Shown: piece by piece, positions 54,501 through 64,000 of the stretch | Layout: each line of letters starts with the position of its first letter | Position numbering within the stretch: the stretch's first letter is position 1 | Assembly (NCBI GenBank): GCA_002118135.1 | Contig: BDIU01000008.1 | Coordinates: forward strand, 248,001-312,000 | Direction: 5' to 3' | Length of the DNA: 64,000 nt | Origin: Trebouxia sp. TZW2008 | Taxonomy: Eukaryota; Chlorophyta; Trebouxiophyceae; Trebouxiales; Trebouxiaceae | Made by a program: the position numbers and the translations under genes | Notes under the pieces: generated by a model | What the model saw: only the letters and a program-made list of their open reading frames with translations | Told to the model about the DNA's origin: nothing | Database searches by the model: none

Positions 54501-56572
54501 GCAATCTGTGAGCTTTTAGCTAGTACTGTGCAAATTTGCATCATTCTGCACCTCCTAAACTGCTGAAGAGATTTCAGGTCTAGACTCTGCATTTACAAAA
54601 CAGTTAAGAGTGCACAGTTTGCGCTGATACCATTGCGCAGGCACTTGCAGTACTGGCTGAGCTGATCTGCATCATGTCGCCAGTTTGAGCATTCAACATC
54701 CATGCAGTGAAGTCCTCAGAAGCTGCCAGGACTACATGTTCCTTAGGGCATGAAGCAGCCTGAGATCACTGCCTATCGACCTGGCAAATGCAGTCATCTG
54801 ACCTGCATCATGTCTCCAGCCTGAGCTTTTCACATCCATGCAAAGAAGAGCTCAGAGTTTGCTAGGAGTGCATGTTCCCTAAGGCTTGAAGCAGCCGGAG
54901 ATCACTGACTATTGACCTGACAAATGCATTATTTTCTGACCTGCATCATGTCTCCACTTTGAGCAAACCACATCCATGCAGTGAGGTGCTCAGAGCCTGC
55001 TAGGAGCACTCGTTCCTAAGGCATGAAGCAGCTTGAGATCACTGGCTATGAACCTGGCAAAAGCAGTATTGCCTGACCTGCATCATGTCTCCGCTTTGTG
55101 CATTCCACATCCATGCAGTGAAGTCCTCAGAGCCTGCTAGGACCACGTTCCCTCTGGGGTGCCAGTTCACCCACTCTATACCCTCCCCAGGCCCCTCAAG
55201 GCTATGTATGCACCGCCCGCTTGTGCTTTCCCATATTGACACCCTGCCTGACACAAGCACAGCTGAATCACATGCTGAGAAAGAGCTTTTTGTGTCTTGA
55301 GCAAGAGAAAGACTGAAGACTTAAAGCAAGGCTGAAGTTGATGCATGCGAACAGGATGGAGCAGCTTGACACAAGCACAGCTTGATCACGCGCTGACGAT
55401 GGGCCTTGTGCAGGCATTCTGTATGGTGTGACTCACAAGCTTGGCAATAGCGTTGTTCTTTGCAGACATGGGTCTGAAACATGGCCGCAGGCATCACAAG
55501 CACTGCAGGTATGACATTTCACTTTCTGCTGTAATGTGAATCAAGAAGCGTCAGTGCTCCTTGGGTTCATCCAGCCATGCATGACTTGCTCATGTGTGTT
55601 TGTGGTCCTTTGAGCTCACAGCAGCCAGCATGCTTGCCGATCATATGCTGGCAAGCATCTGATGCAAGCAACCTGTATGATCTTACTCACAAGCTTGACG
55701 ATAGCATTGTTCATTGCCAAGACATGGGTCTGAAACATGGCCGCAGGCATTACAAGCGTCACAGTTATGACATCTTGGTTTCTTCTGTGATATGAGTCAA
55801 GAAGCAACAGGGCTCCCTGGGTTCATTCAGACGTGCATGACTCGCCAGTGCTGTCGTGGCACTTTGTGTGTGCTTTTAACCTTTTGGGCTCACAGCAGCC
55901 AGCATGCTTGCTATGACAAAGATAGTCATGAACTGCTGCACATATACCTAATGGCATGCAGGCAAAGAATGCGTTTGAAGACTCACTATCTAGACTTCCG
56001 GAAGCTAGCAACGTTCCTGCGCTGTTGAAAGCCAGTGCAGCAACCTGCAGCAGCGGGATATCTGTGGTGAGCACACCCACCACTCAATAATCAGCAAACA
56101 TCTCAAAAGTGGCCCAAAATGATCATACCGAGTCTGTGTGGCCCTTGAGTGCATGGTGCCCTTCTTGTCCCACCTGCACAACATGCAAATTGACCCTCAG
56201 AGACTGAACACCAATCATGGTTGGGCACACACCTCTGTGCTTCATTTCTTTCAAATTGTTACTGCACCTTCCATATGTATGCCATGTCATCACCGCCTCC
56301 TGACGCTAACATATCGCTCTGAGAGGGGTTCCAAGCAACAGCAAATACAGCATCTGCAGAGGAGATTACAGTGTCAGGGACGTTCATTTGCACATAAACG
56401 AGGCAAATGGTGTCATTGGCACTGGCTGTTGACCTGTGTGCTGAGTAAATTTGTGTATCGAGTCATCAGTAACCTCGTTTGTGCTTGCTTCGGCGTCTTG
56501 CCCCTCTTCTGAGTCACTCTCGTAGCCTCCATCTGGGGATAGCGAACAGTGTTTGGTTGAGCTGGCAGGCAT
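51544..56572 (-). CDS. AAMP/Sqt1-like WD40 protein
   Basis: Ten minus-strand exons: 56434-56572, 56268-56353, 56129-56173, 55987-56044, 55078-55247, 54343-54484, 52712-52825, 52225-52358, 51923-52013, 51544-51674; 369 aa. The acidic N terminus (GYESDSEEGQDAE) and WD repeats match angio-associated migratory cell protein. Its yeast relative Sqt1 chaperones ribosomal protein uL16 (family knowledge). Seen: FAVAWNPSQSDMLASGGGDD, LAFNSAGTLLASGSLD, IEWVNWHPRGNVVLAGSEDF, FTPDGKAVVTGGGEGDATLK, VAITGSEDTTARI, GCLDGAVRCWDLRTG and SPDASHVVAGSDDS. The donor after 52712 is GC (GCAAGT). The acceptor of the 55247 exon was chosen over one 4 nt away because only it keeps frame. Start ATG 56572 begins MPASSTKHCS. 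Confidence 0.92.
52910..53275. repeat. Decayed copies of AAMP-like exon 7 edge and tandem repeats
   Basis: GCCACTGATGTCAAGCCTGCACCGTGAC at about 52919 copies the 5' edge of exon 7 (52825). Then a unit containing ACTGACGCATGGACAGACATGCTT...TCATGGCATGATGCAT...TTTGAGTCA occurs at 52978-53050 and 53105-53175. Confidence 0.8.
53310..53483. mobile_element. pogo/Tigger-like MITE
   Basis: Again 174 bp: CAGTAATCTCTCAACATAAGG at the left, TAAGGACAATTTGATGTAAGG inside, ACAGATTTCTG at the right. Ends have drifted relative to 39634-39807. It lies in AAMP-like intron 6. Confidence 0.75.
53685..53740. mobile_element. Fragment of the GAGCCTGCCTAGC dispersed repeat
   Basis: ACCTAGGTGGCCCCACCGAGCCTGCCTAGTATGATTG matches the unit at 1136-1212. 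Confidence 0.45.
53896..54068. repeat. 43-bp inverted repeat in AAMP-like intron 6
   Basis: AATTGGTTTCAGAGCCCACG... at 53896-53938 is mirrored at 54026-54068 with one or two mismatches. Weaker similarity extends outward, so both strands read MVSEPTAWSAGAD. It may be a foldback element. Confidence 0.9.
54190..54342 (-). repeat. Decayed copies of AAMP-like exon 6 3' edge
   Basis: GGTGCCTGTGCAGC with flanking CTGCTTCATG context repeats at about 54215-54275 as a degraded version of the donor side of exon 6 (54343 onward). Confidence 0.7.
54655..55077 (-). repeat. Three tandem copies of AAMP-like exon 5 3' edge
   Basis: CTGCATCATGTCTCC...CATCCATGCAGTGAAGTCCTCAGA marks copies beginning at about 54667, 54803 and 54941. 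The real exon end is at 55078. The period is 136-138 bp. All copies lie downstream of the exon and keep the donor. Confidence 0.93.
55400..55915. repeat. Tandem duplication of about 255 bp in AAMP-like intron 4
   Basis: GACATGGGTCTGAAACATGG CCGCAGGCAT and CTCACAGCAGCCAGCATGCTTGC both occur twice in the same order, at 55405-55650 and 55670-55910. Confidence 0.9.
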
Positions 56573-57052
56573 GACGACCGGTCAAAGCCCCCAAATCAGT
56601 TGCACATGGATATATGCTTGCAGCTTGCACCTGCTTCCGGTCCATTCAGATCAGCAACTTCTTGATCTTGCTGATCGAGCTGCCCGTCATCGTCCCCCAG
56701 GTATGCCTCAGACTCTACATCACTTACATCGCCTTGCTGGTCCATTTGACCGCCTTTACAAGCACGCAGAAAGGCGCAACAGATGCTTCAAAACTCAGTG
56801 CGTTGAGCCTCGGAATGTGCAGGTCGTGACGCCGTGCAGCGAAGCAGTTCTCTCTGCATGCAGCCATGCATGCGCAGTTGGAATGCCCGCAATTCTGGGA
56901 TTGTATCGATCCCAGGAAATTGTGATGACTCAAAGGTCTATCCTGCGGCAGCCTTCGTGAGGGCCTGTACTATTGTTCCGGGTTCCGGTGCTGAAGTGGG
57001 GCTATCGCATCGACCGCAGCGCATGGCCGGAGCTTGCTGATCGTTAAAGCAG
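56573..57052. promoter_or_regulatory. Divergent upstream region of AAMP-like and uL18c genes
   Basis: 480 bp between opposed start codons must hold two promoters and leaders. The AAMP family acts in ribosome assembly and uL18c is a ribosomal protein, so a shared promoter would make sense (inference). No motif identified. Confidence 0.5.
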
Positions 57053-58738
57053 ATGCAGGCCCTCGGATCGACGTTTGTTCGCGGAGGTCCACTTCAACGG
57101 CCTAGCCCGTCGGCTGCTTTCACACAAACAGCTTGTAGAACGCACAGAACAGGTATTGCACGAGGCAGCAAGCCATATTTGCCTGCATGTTCAGGATGTA
57201 CATGGCGGCCACGCAACATCATGCCAGTGCAGCTGCAAATGCAGTAATACATGCTGTTGTGCAGCTGGGGCTCCATTGCGAATAGAAGCCAAGACTATTA
57301 CAAGGAAGGAAAAGACGCAGTTGAGGCACAAGTCCATCAGGAGAAAGGTACGTGCCTGAAAATTGCGTCATGATTCCTGTATCAGCTGTATGCCCAACTT
57401 TATGATCAATTAGCTCATGCCTGCAGGTCAGTGGCACTGCAGAGCGACCCAGACTTGCTGTGTACAGATCCAACATCCACATATATGCTCAAGTAAGCCG
57501 TGCTGCTGTATACACAGCATCTGAGCTGCATTGTTCATGCTGGATACATACACCAGCAAGCCAGCTATGAGGCATGCATTTTGGCTTTGCTTGCCTGCCA
57601 AGACATTCTTCACCAACCCATCTTGAAAAATTTGGCTGCCTTGTTCCTGCTTGTTTCACTTGCACTGGAAATGCAGCTGTCAGGCATACATTCTAGTTTT
57701 GCATGCTATCTGTAGACATTCTGTATGTGCACAAGCTCTGCATCTAAGCTCTTGTTGCATAAGTGCAGGTAATTGATGATGTAGCGCAGAACACGCTAGC
57801 AGCAGCATCGACATTGATGCCAGCCATAAGAGAGCAGATAGAAAAAGATGCAGGTGCCAGCGGCAACAAGGTACAATGCAAACGTCGCAGTCATTGGTGA
57901 TGCGTCTGCGTTCATGCGTTCTGAGCATGTTGTCCACTCATGCATTGTACGTCTGCCCAAACACCGGTGTCAATGGTTGATCTGTCTGCAATACATGATG
58001 TCGTCAAACAAAGCAACGCACATCTGCCAAGAGCCACACCCCGCTGTTCTTGCTGCTGTCATGTGCAACATGACAATTTCACCTGTGAATGCAGGACGCT
58101 GCTCAGATTTCTATGCTTGATTGTGTCATCAAATCATGCATTGCACATCCTGCCAATGGGCATATTCTGCTGCTGTCATGTGCAATGTGCTGTAAGTGCA
58201 GGACGCTGCTCAGATGGTGGGCAAGAAGATTGCAGAGCTTTGTTTACAGCAAAACATAAGTTCAGTGTGCTTTGACAGAGGTGGCAATGTTTACCACGGA
58301 CGAGTAGAGGTATGTCAATCAATGCTGCATCGCCATCATCACCACCATTACTGTCAACATCACCAGTATCATCAGCAGGCAGATTAGTCGGGACCTGTGA
58401 CCCAGGTAGATGCATACAGAAGCAATGCATGCTGCAGCTTGATGACATTGCACAAAATCTTGCTCACTGAGTTGTTCTTTTGCTGTGGGTTTTGTTCGCT
58501 GGCTGGCAGACTTCATATTTTGCGCAGATTTTCAGGTGTCATGCCTGTTCCGCATAGTTTGTTTACATGTTCCAGCACAAGTGTCAGGTGTGTATGGCCC
58601 AGGCTGGCTGGTCTTGAGCATTATGAGCAGGGCGTTTGACTTTTTGTACGGGATAGCTCAATTTTCATGATACATGACACATAATGTGCAATGCAGGCAT
58701 TGGCTGAGGCAGCTAGAGAGGTTGGGCTGGTGTTCTGA
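57053..58738 (+). CDS. rpl18: Plastid ribosomal protein uL18c (nuclear-encoded)
   Basis: Six plus-strand exons: 57053-57152, 57265-57347, 57427-57492, 57769-57870, 58202-58309, 58697-58738; 166 aa. uL18 binds 5S rRNA in the large subunit central protuberance. The first 35 residues ([15 protein letters not shown]..., Arg/Ser/Thr-rich, no acids) look like a plastid transit peptide. The mature part has the bacterial-type signature [50 protein letters not shown] and the C-terminal [12 protein letters not shown], as in chloroplast L18. Exon phases fit throughout and the last exon codes for only 13 residues. A short copy of the exon 5 acceptor (GCAGGACGCTGCTCAGAT) lies at 58088-58107. Confidence 0.96.
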
Positions 58739-59969
58739 TTGGCAATGATACACCAAGACCGTTCTTGCCGCATTGCAGCACTCATGCAGTTCAATTTTGC
58801 AGCCCCAGAAAGCTAGGAGTGAGTGGCAGAAGCCTTGATGGAGTTCTGCTGTCCATATAGTTTGACGGCTGTTCCATGTTGTCACAACAGCCTAGCAGAT
58901 ACTGATCATAATTGAGTCTTTGGCAGCAACAATAGGATTGAGTGTTCTGTCTGTTGTCTCATAATTTGCCATGGACAAACATATGACTTTGACACCAATC
59001 AAGCTTCATATGGAGCATCCTGCATGCGATGTGAGTCAACCCAGCAGCAGCACATCGTGCGTGTAGCGTTGCGGCCCTGCAACATGGTCAGTGTTCTGCA
59101 GTGCCATTCTGCACCCGTTTTGCAGGCTTGCTTTTCCAGCTGACTGCATTTTGCATGTCATGTCTGAATGCCGCACATGCTGCTGGAGACTCTCACATGC
59201 TGGAATGACGAATTGTATTTACCTGTATCTCCTCCACAACGGCACTGAAGCATCAAGCGACAGAAGGCATCAAACCAGTGGTGTCACACCTTCAGGCATA
59301 AGCTGCCAATTTGACAGTGTTATAAGCTATCATGGCTTGATTCCTGGAAAAATGCTCAAGTCAAGTGGCAAACCACTTCAGCGCCTTATAAGCACGCTAA
59401 GCCGTACTCACAACAGGCGCTGCCATCATGTGCATTCAACCATACTTTTACTTATCTGGTCCCTCTAATTGCTTTGCCATTTGGCAGAACGTCAATGTCA
59501 GCAACAATCTCAGGCATGGTCACACTTACTGTGCCCTTTTCAAGAGTGTGTTGACTGAGAAATGACGCATTGTCATGTTGCTCACAATAATGGACCCCGG
59601 GTAGCCATAACCATTGCATGTGTTTGCAACCAGCTTCATCTGTTCCATGCATATCTAGTAGGCACTTTGTCAGGACAGAGTAGTATGTGTGACTCAACCC
59701 AATATGCTGATGCTGACTCAAGAATACTGTGTGTGGAATCAGAGCCCAGGGCAGAGCAGTATGTGATCAACCCAATACTGATGCTTACAATCATCCTTAG
59801 CAGTGGTGAGTGGACGAATTACGAGTGAGCGACGCGCCAGCGTTCCATTCTTAGGCCTTATCATGTCAGCCCAGACTAGACCAGGCTGTTGCCACTTATG
59901 GAGACCCTCGTCATGATGCCAGCTTACACGGCACCTAGTTGCGTAGACGTCTCCTTCTTTCAGGTTCAG
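58739..59969. other. Convergent 3' regions of uL18c and coiled-coil gene
   Basis: No gene supported. A minus-strand tail near 59460-59545 reads VSVTMPEIVADIDVLPNG and could be a lost exon, but I find no partner exons. Otherwise nothing stands out. Confidence 0.45.
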
Positions 59970-62867
59970 TCATGGCAGTGTGAAAGCTCCAGTGCATAGG
60001 CCCATAGACAATGCAGCTTGTTCTTCTGCTTTGTTCTTTTCCTTCGTCAACAGCGCCCGCAACTGCCGCTCCAGATCCAGCTGCATCAACATGAATTCAG
60101 TGTCACAAAGCGATATCTCATGGTGGTGCTTCAGACCAAATGCACAAACTAAATCTGCCAATATGGCACAATCAGTCGGCCAGCACAACAACCTCTTTTT
60201 AAGTGCTAAATACAGTAGAAGCCCACTACCAGTTTGACTTGTGCAAGCTATCCTATTCGAGCATGCTATTGACAATTTTGAGGAACTTTAGAGGATGCAT
60301 TGCAAAAAGGGCATACCTCTTCCCTGAGGGTGCTGACTGTCTGGTCTTTGTCCAGCAGTTCCTTCTCCCTTTCTAACAGCTGCACCTGCTTCTCTGCTAA
60401 CTCTGCCCTGCAGCACGAGCAAACCCTGTTACACAGAGAGCAATTTGGATAACGCTCTTACTTCTTTGCACCAAAGGAGTGCTGGTCCTGTGCTTGCCCC
60501 GCTCTGCAGAATGCTTCAACACCTAAGAGCTGAAACTCAGGGCTTTCAAGCTTGAAAGTCATTGCTGAGACTGTACAAAGGTCATGACATGGCAGCTCCC
60601 ATTTGACAGCATTCACCAGCACAAAAAACCAAATCTTGCCCATTCAGACCAGATCTTGGAGACCTGCTGTGGGTGTTTAGAGTCACCATCACAATGCGTC
60701 ACCCAGAGCACAGGTCTCAACATAGAGGCCTACTTATGCAGAAGCGGGGAAGCGCAAGTGCACAGGCTGGCTGTGTCATGCAAGCAGTCAATATCTGTGT
60801 CTGTTCCAGTTGCTACAAACTTGGTGTGTCATGACAGAGGCAGACAATATGCATGCAGCACTGCGAATGGCGTGACAGGAGTGATTCAGCACAGGTCTGG
60901 ACAGCAGCAAAACCTTAAGACACATGCTTGACCTTGATACAGGCAGACAATAGGGGGGCCGTGATTTAAACTTCATAGATGAAGCAACTCAGCAGTACTA
61001 CAACACGCATGCTTGAGTTGCATGCTGACAATCAGACAGGAAGCTGACCTGATGTCTTCCAGTTCTTTTATACGGCTCTTCCTGGTTTTTCTGAGGGATT
61101 TACGCTGCTCTTCTTCAGCCTTCTGAGTCTCTTCAGGAGTGGGAGCAGGCGGTGTGGGGGCTGAGAGGGGTGCAGGGAAACTTGCCGAGGGGGTGGCAGG
61201 AGGGTTAGCAACTCCTGAGGGTCCAGGCTCAGGCGTTGATGCAGCACTTGTGCTTCGCTGCTCCTGCAGCGTTGATAACAAATCATCGTTACAATCATCG
61301 CTACAATCATCGTTACCAATCATCGTAACAATCATCGTTCCAGCATACATTGCTAGTTGTGAGTGGCACAAGTCCTGTCCTGCCGGGCAAAGTTGTTGCT
61401 TGAGCGTCACCGAGCATTGGTTGCACCCACGAGACAAGAAAAAGAAAGTCGAAAAGGAAGAAAAGTGTATCCCACCAGCTGTCATTGTGGGAGCCTCTGC
61501 AAACACAAGCAGCCCTGAATTCTCCAGCCATGACTTGAAGCAATGAATCTGAGGCAGTCAACTTCAGCACTTGAGTCACGAAAGTGACAGGCGGCTTGTG
61601 ATAGAATGCTGAAGTCATGCACGGTTCGTGTTTGGCAGCTTGAACATAAGCTGTAAAACTTTGCTGCAGAACAAGTCTGCATCACTGAATGGTTTCCAAG
61701 TTGCCTATGTGCAGCAAGCAGCATATGCATGCATGCATTCATTCATTCATTCATTCATTCATTCATTCATTCATTCATTCATTCATTCATTGCATTGTAA
61801 ATGTGGGCTAGGCAGGGTCAGCACGTAGGTACGTACAGAAGCAATCAACTGTCTCCAACCAGTTCGATCATGTGCTAACCTAAACATATGTATTTAGTGA
61901 CTGCAAGACTGCAGGTGCCTCAAGCAGTGCAACTCATGTGCCTTTGGGTGTTTGCTTGACGCTGCAAGCACAGTTGCATATGCTGAGTGTCTTTGCTTCC
62001 TGACAGCATTGGCGACTGATGCTTTGCAGTGTAGCAAATCTGCCCATTGCAAATGCCATACCTCCGTCATGAATCACTCTGTAGTTTGCTGTTGCATGCT
62101 GCTACAAACATCTTGTATCACCATTGGCTTTGGGCAGGCTCTGACTGCTGTATGCCATCTAGTAGTACACAGCAATGATGACATGCACGGCTATCGTTTT
62201 GCAGTCTAATTGCAGTCTAATGTGATGAGCCTTACCTGTGCAGTGGAAGGAACTGTTGACGATGATGAAGCTGGTGGCAATGATGCAGCCTGCTGGCCAT
62301 TGCTTTGTGCTTGCTGAGCTTCAGTGGAGCCACTTTCGCTGAGTTGGAATGCAAGGCTTGGCGCTGTCCTTACAGTGCCGTACAAGGTATGCAAGTCTGC
62401 AAATTGGCACACACGATGAGATTTGCAATGCTTGGAACAGGGAAGCGCTTTGGACTTACTGCTGCAATGTCAAGCAGGCTGCTATCAGGTGCAGATGTTT
62501 CGATGGGCACCTGAGTGTTGTGAGATAGACGTCTGTTGCAGGCCTGCTATGCCTGCTGAGGCATCAGGAAGGGAATAAGCTGAGGCTGCTGGCAGCAACA
62601 GGAACTGAGCGCCTGCAAGGGCATGCACCACCGTCAGTAAGTGATCAAGTGACCGTTGTACAGTGTATAGTAATGCATGAGCGCACCTAATGTCGCTGCA
62701 ACTGCTGCACGAGCAGACATGCCGCTGTGTTGGTTGCTGCAAGCCGACGGTCTAGGAGGCTCTACTTGGCTGACAGCGCGGCCAGGTGGATTGCGTGAAG
62801 TGTGCAGGCGTCTGCTGACCGGATTGCAAGTGCAGCTTTTGTTGACGCCAGTGCTCGAGCACAGCAT
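59970..62867 (-). CDS. Plastid-type coiled-coil protein, function unknown
   Basis: Six minus-strand exons: 62687-62867, 62511-62612, 62236-62396, 61049-61263, 60317-60407, 59970-60080; 286 aa with consistent phases. The N terminus (MLCSSTGVNKSCTC..., Arg/Ser-rich, no acidic residues for over 30 positions) resembles a transit peptide and is followed by an Ala-rich stretch (SARAAVAATLG, FLLLPAASAYSLPD) that could be a thylakoid or membrane signal. The middle is Pro/Ser/Ala-rich. The C-terminal 100 residues form a charged coiled coil (EEQRKSLRKTRKSRIKELED, QLLEREKELLDKDQ, LERQLRALLTKEKNKAEEQ) ending ALSMGLCTGAFTLP. I do not recognise the family. The exon 2/3 junction is the weakest: a frame coding VPIETSAPDSSLLDIAA beside exon 2 may be an alternative. 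Confidence 0.75.
61270..61345. repeat. ACAATCATCGTT short tandem repeat
   Basis: Five units of 12-14 bp (ACAATCATCGTT and variants) lie just upstream (minus strand) of the exon starting at 61263. Confidence 0.9.
61736..61792. repeat. (ATTC)n microsatellite
   Basis: About 14 perfect ATTC units, following GCATGCATGC. They adjoin a repeat copy at 61800-61885, the same arrangement as at 1136-1404. Confidence 0.97.
61800..61885 (+). mobile_element. Dispersed repeat, longest copy (possible tRNA-derived SINE)
   Basis: Inverse of 1136-1212 over its whole length. Read on the plus strand it has GGGCTAGGCAGGGTCAGCAC, loosely like a polymerase III A box, and about 40 bp later CCAGTTCGATCATG, close to the B box GGTTCGANNCC. 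No full cloverleaf is evident, so it is not a tRNA gene. Confidence 0.5.
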
Positions 62868-63186
62868 GGGATTAGCTGCTGTGCAATCAACGGTGCGTTC
62901 TTGCGAACTTTGCCGTGGCCAATAGAGCTGCCTCTAAGTGACTATAAGCGCGCGATGACAAGAATGCCGGTCTGGACACAAGGCGAGAGCAAACCGCAAA
63001 TACGCTGCACTCGACATGCGCATCGATTGTGCACGATCAGGTGTCGCAGAATTCCTCCGAGAAAGGTCAAGTCTGAAGTCGAGTTGACTTTCACGTCAAG
63101 CAAAAGCCCGTGACGCGTTGTGGTCGCAACAGCGCACCTTGTTGCATTGTAGCGCCTGGTGTCGCACGGCGCAAGTGTCGTGTCGT
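62868..63186. promoter_or_regulatory. Divergent upstream region of coiled-coil and GNAT genes
   Basis: 319 bp, relatively GC-rich, between opposed start codons at 62867 (minus) and 63187 (plus). No specific sites assigned. Confidence 0.5.
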
Positions 63187-63561
63187 ATGCTTTCGGTCAA
63201 GCCTTCACCTACAAGTGTATCTGCAGCAAAACCCAGCCAGGCGTTACTCAGAACTGTCGGCAGTAGCGCCCCAGCGCGGCATCACTTACGACTTTTTCAA
63301 GACCCTGCTCTGTCAGCAAACCCGCGATCACCCGCTGCGCCCCTTTTATGCAAGTGCGTCCGCAGAAGCCGAGAGCGAAGTGTATCTGACCTGCAAATAC
63401 CTCGAGGCGCACACGGTCTTGGGTATCAACGGCGCCTGCTCATTGCCTTGAAGACAGCTGAGAGTCAGCAAGCGTCGACGCAGCAGCTCGTTTTCAGAAG
63501 CGCCACTTCGCCTGAAGACCTGCACCAAGCATCTGCACTCAGGGCTGAGGCATATTATGAG
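63187..63561 (+). CDS. GNAT N-acetyltransferase, first exon (gene cut by window end)
   Basis: One open exon of 125 codons from ATG 63187 to a GTATTG donor at 63562. It begins MLSVKPSPTSVSAAKPSQAL, an Arg/Ser/Ala-rich presequence that fits plastid import, and ends VFRSATSPEDLHQASALRAE then AYYE. This matches the start of the GNAT fold (FRxA...LRAxAFYE) in plant plastid acetyltransferases. The acetyl-CoA-binding motif must lie in later exons, and I could not find those in the remaining 440 bases. Family assignment rests on a short segment. Confidence 0.6.
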
Positions 63562-64000
63562 GTATTGCCAATACATAGTCGGCATCCATAACAGCTTCTT
63601 ACATCTGCTTGTGACTTCATTGCACACTTGCAGCAACACTATCGCATATTGCCAGTGGTTGTCATAGTTGCTTTGTCTGTTTTTTGCAGTGTACTAGATA
63701 AGCAGTATCACGACTGAGCGCCTGTTTATACACTGCTAGCATTGCACACCACCAAGGCATGAATTTGTTGCCCATATGAGGCAATGCGGTGCCTCTGACT
63801 CAGGGATTGAGACCTGCATCAGACAGCCTGTCACTTGTGCCTCAAGCGCCTCAGGCAGACATTGCAACAGATTGCTACAACCTCATTCAAATGCATCTAC
63901 TGTGGCATTGGTGAACGCCTTTGGACACACTACTAAAATGCTGACATGCCGTTCAGCCATTATCCGCCTAGTAAGCACTACTGACTACAATGAACAAAGC
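63562..64000. other. Probably intron of the GNAT gene
   Basis: No second exon with a convincing acetyltransferase match. TTTTTTGCAG at about 63683-63692 is a possible acceptor but the following frame stops quickly. Confidence 0.4.

Noticed and set aside
61800..61885. Considered as a tRNA gene because of GTTCGATC
   Set aside because: No acceptor stem or anticodon arm can be drawn, and the unit is dispersed in several degraded copies.

Overview
This is a nuclear fragment of a eukaryote, most likely a chlorophyte green alga (trebouxiophyte-like; inference). The evidence is protein-coding genes with 5 to 20 spliceosomal introns each, mostly GT...TGCAG; plastid-targeted proteins (CcdA, plastid ribosomal uL18); the plant-type ascorbate enzyme GDP-L-galactose phosphorylase; and no operons or Shine-Dalgarno sites. 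I rebuilt each gene by matching protein families across exons and requiring compatible splice phases. All eleven complete models give uninterrupted reading frames with lengths divisible by three.

Layout. 623-4440 (-): plastid cytochrome c biogenesis protein CcdA. 5243-9552 (-): WD40 protein of the ZFWD type with an Arg/Gly/Asn-rich N terminus. 10978-14759 (-) and 15449-19520 (-): two tandem bZIP paralogues sharing a C-terminal region. 20318-29016 (+): a mitochondrial-type 2'-phosphodiesterase (PDE12) whose last exon runs into a YrdC/Sua5 threonylcarbamoyl-AMP synthase. 29967-46402 (+): a 21-exon P4-ATPase lipid flippase. 47353-50493 (-): GDP-L-galactose phosphorylase (VTC2/GGP). 51544-56572 (-): AAMP/Sqt1-like WD40 protein. 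57053-58738 (+): plastid ribosomal protein uL18c. 59970-62867 (-): plastid-type coiled-coil protein. 63187 onward (+): first exon of a GNAT acetyltransferase, cut by the window end. Three pairs are divergent with short shared upstream regions (19521-20317, 56573-57052, 62868-63186).

The most striking property is the intron content. Nearly every gene carries one to seven decaying direct copies of its own exon edges, each including the splice site, stacked in the adjoining intron. Copies of 5' exon edges lie upstream of the exon and copies of 3' edges lie downstream. In the PDE12-YRDC gene the copied exon is an open terminal exon. Three to four copies could end the PDE12 protein and the fifth joins it to YRDC, so alternative splicing could produce either PDE12 alone or a fusion.

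The window also has several long inverted repeats, a pogo/Tigger-like MITE family (about 174 bp, TA-flanked), a possible tRNA-derived SINE family, a telomere-like element with terminal inverted repeats, two tetranucleotide microsatellites, and three introns with GC instead of GT donors.
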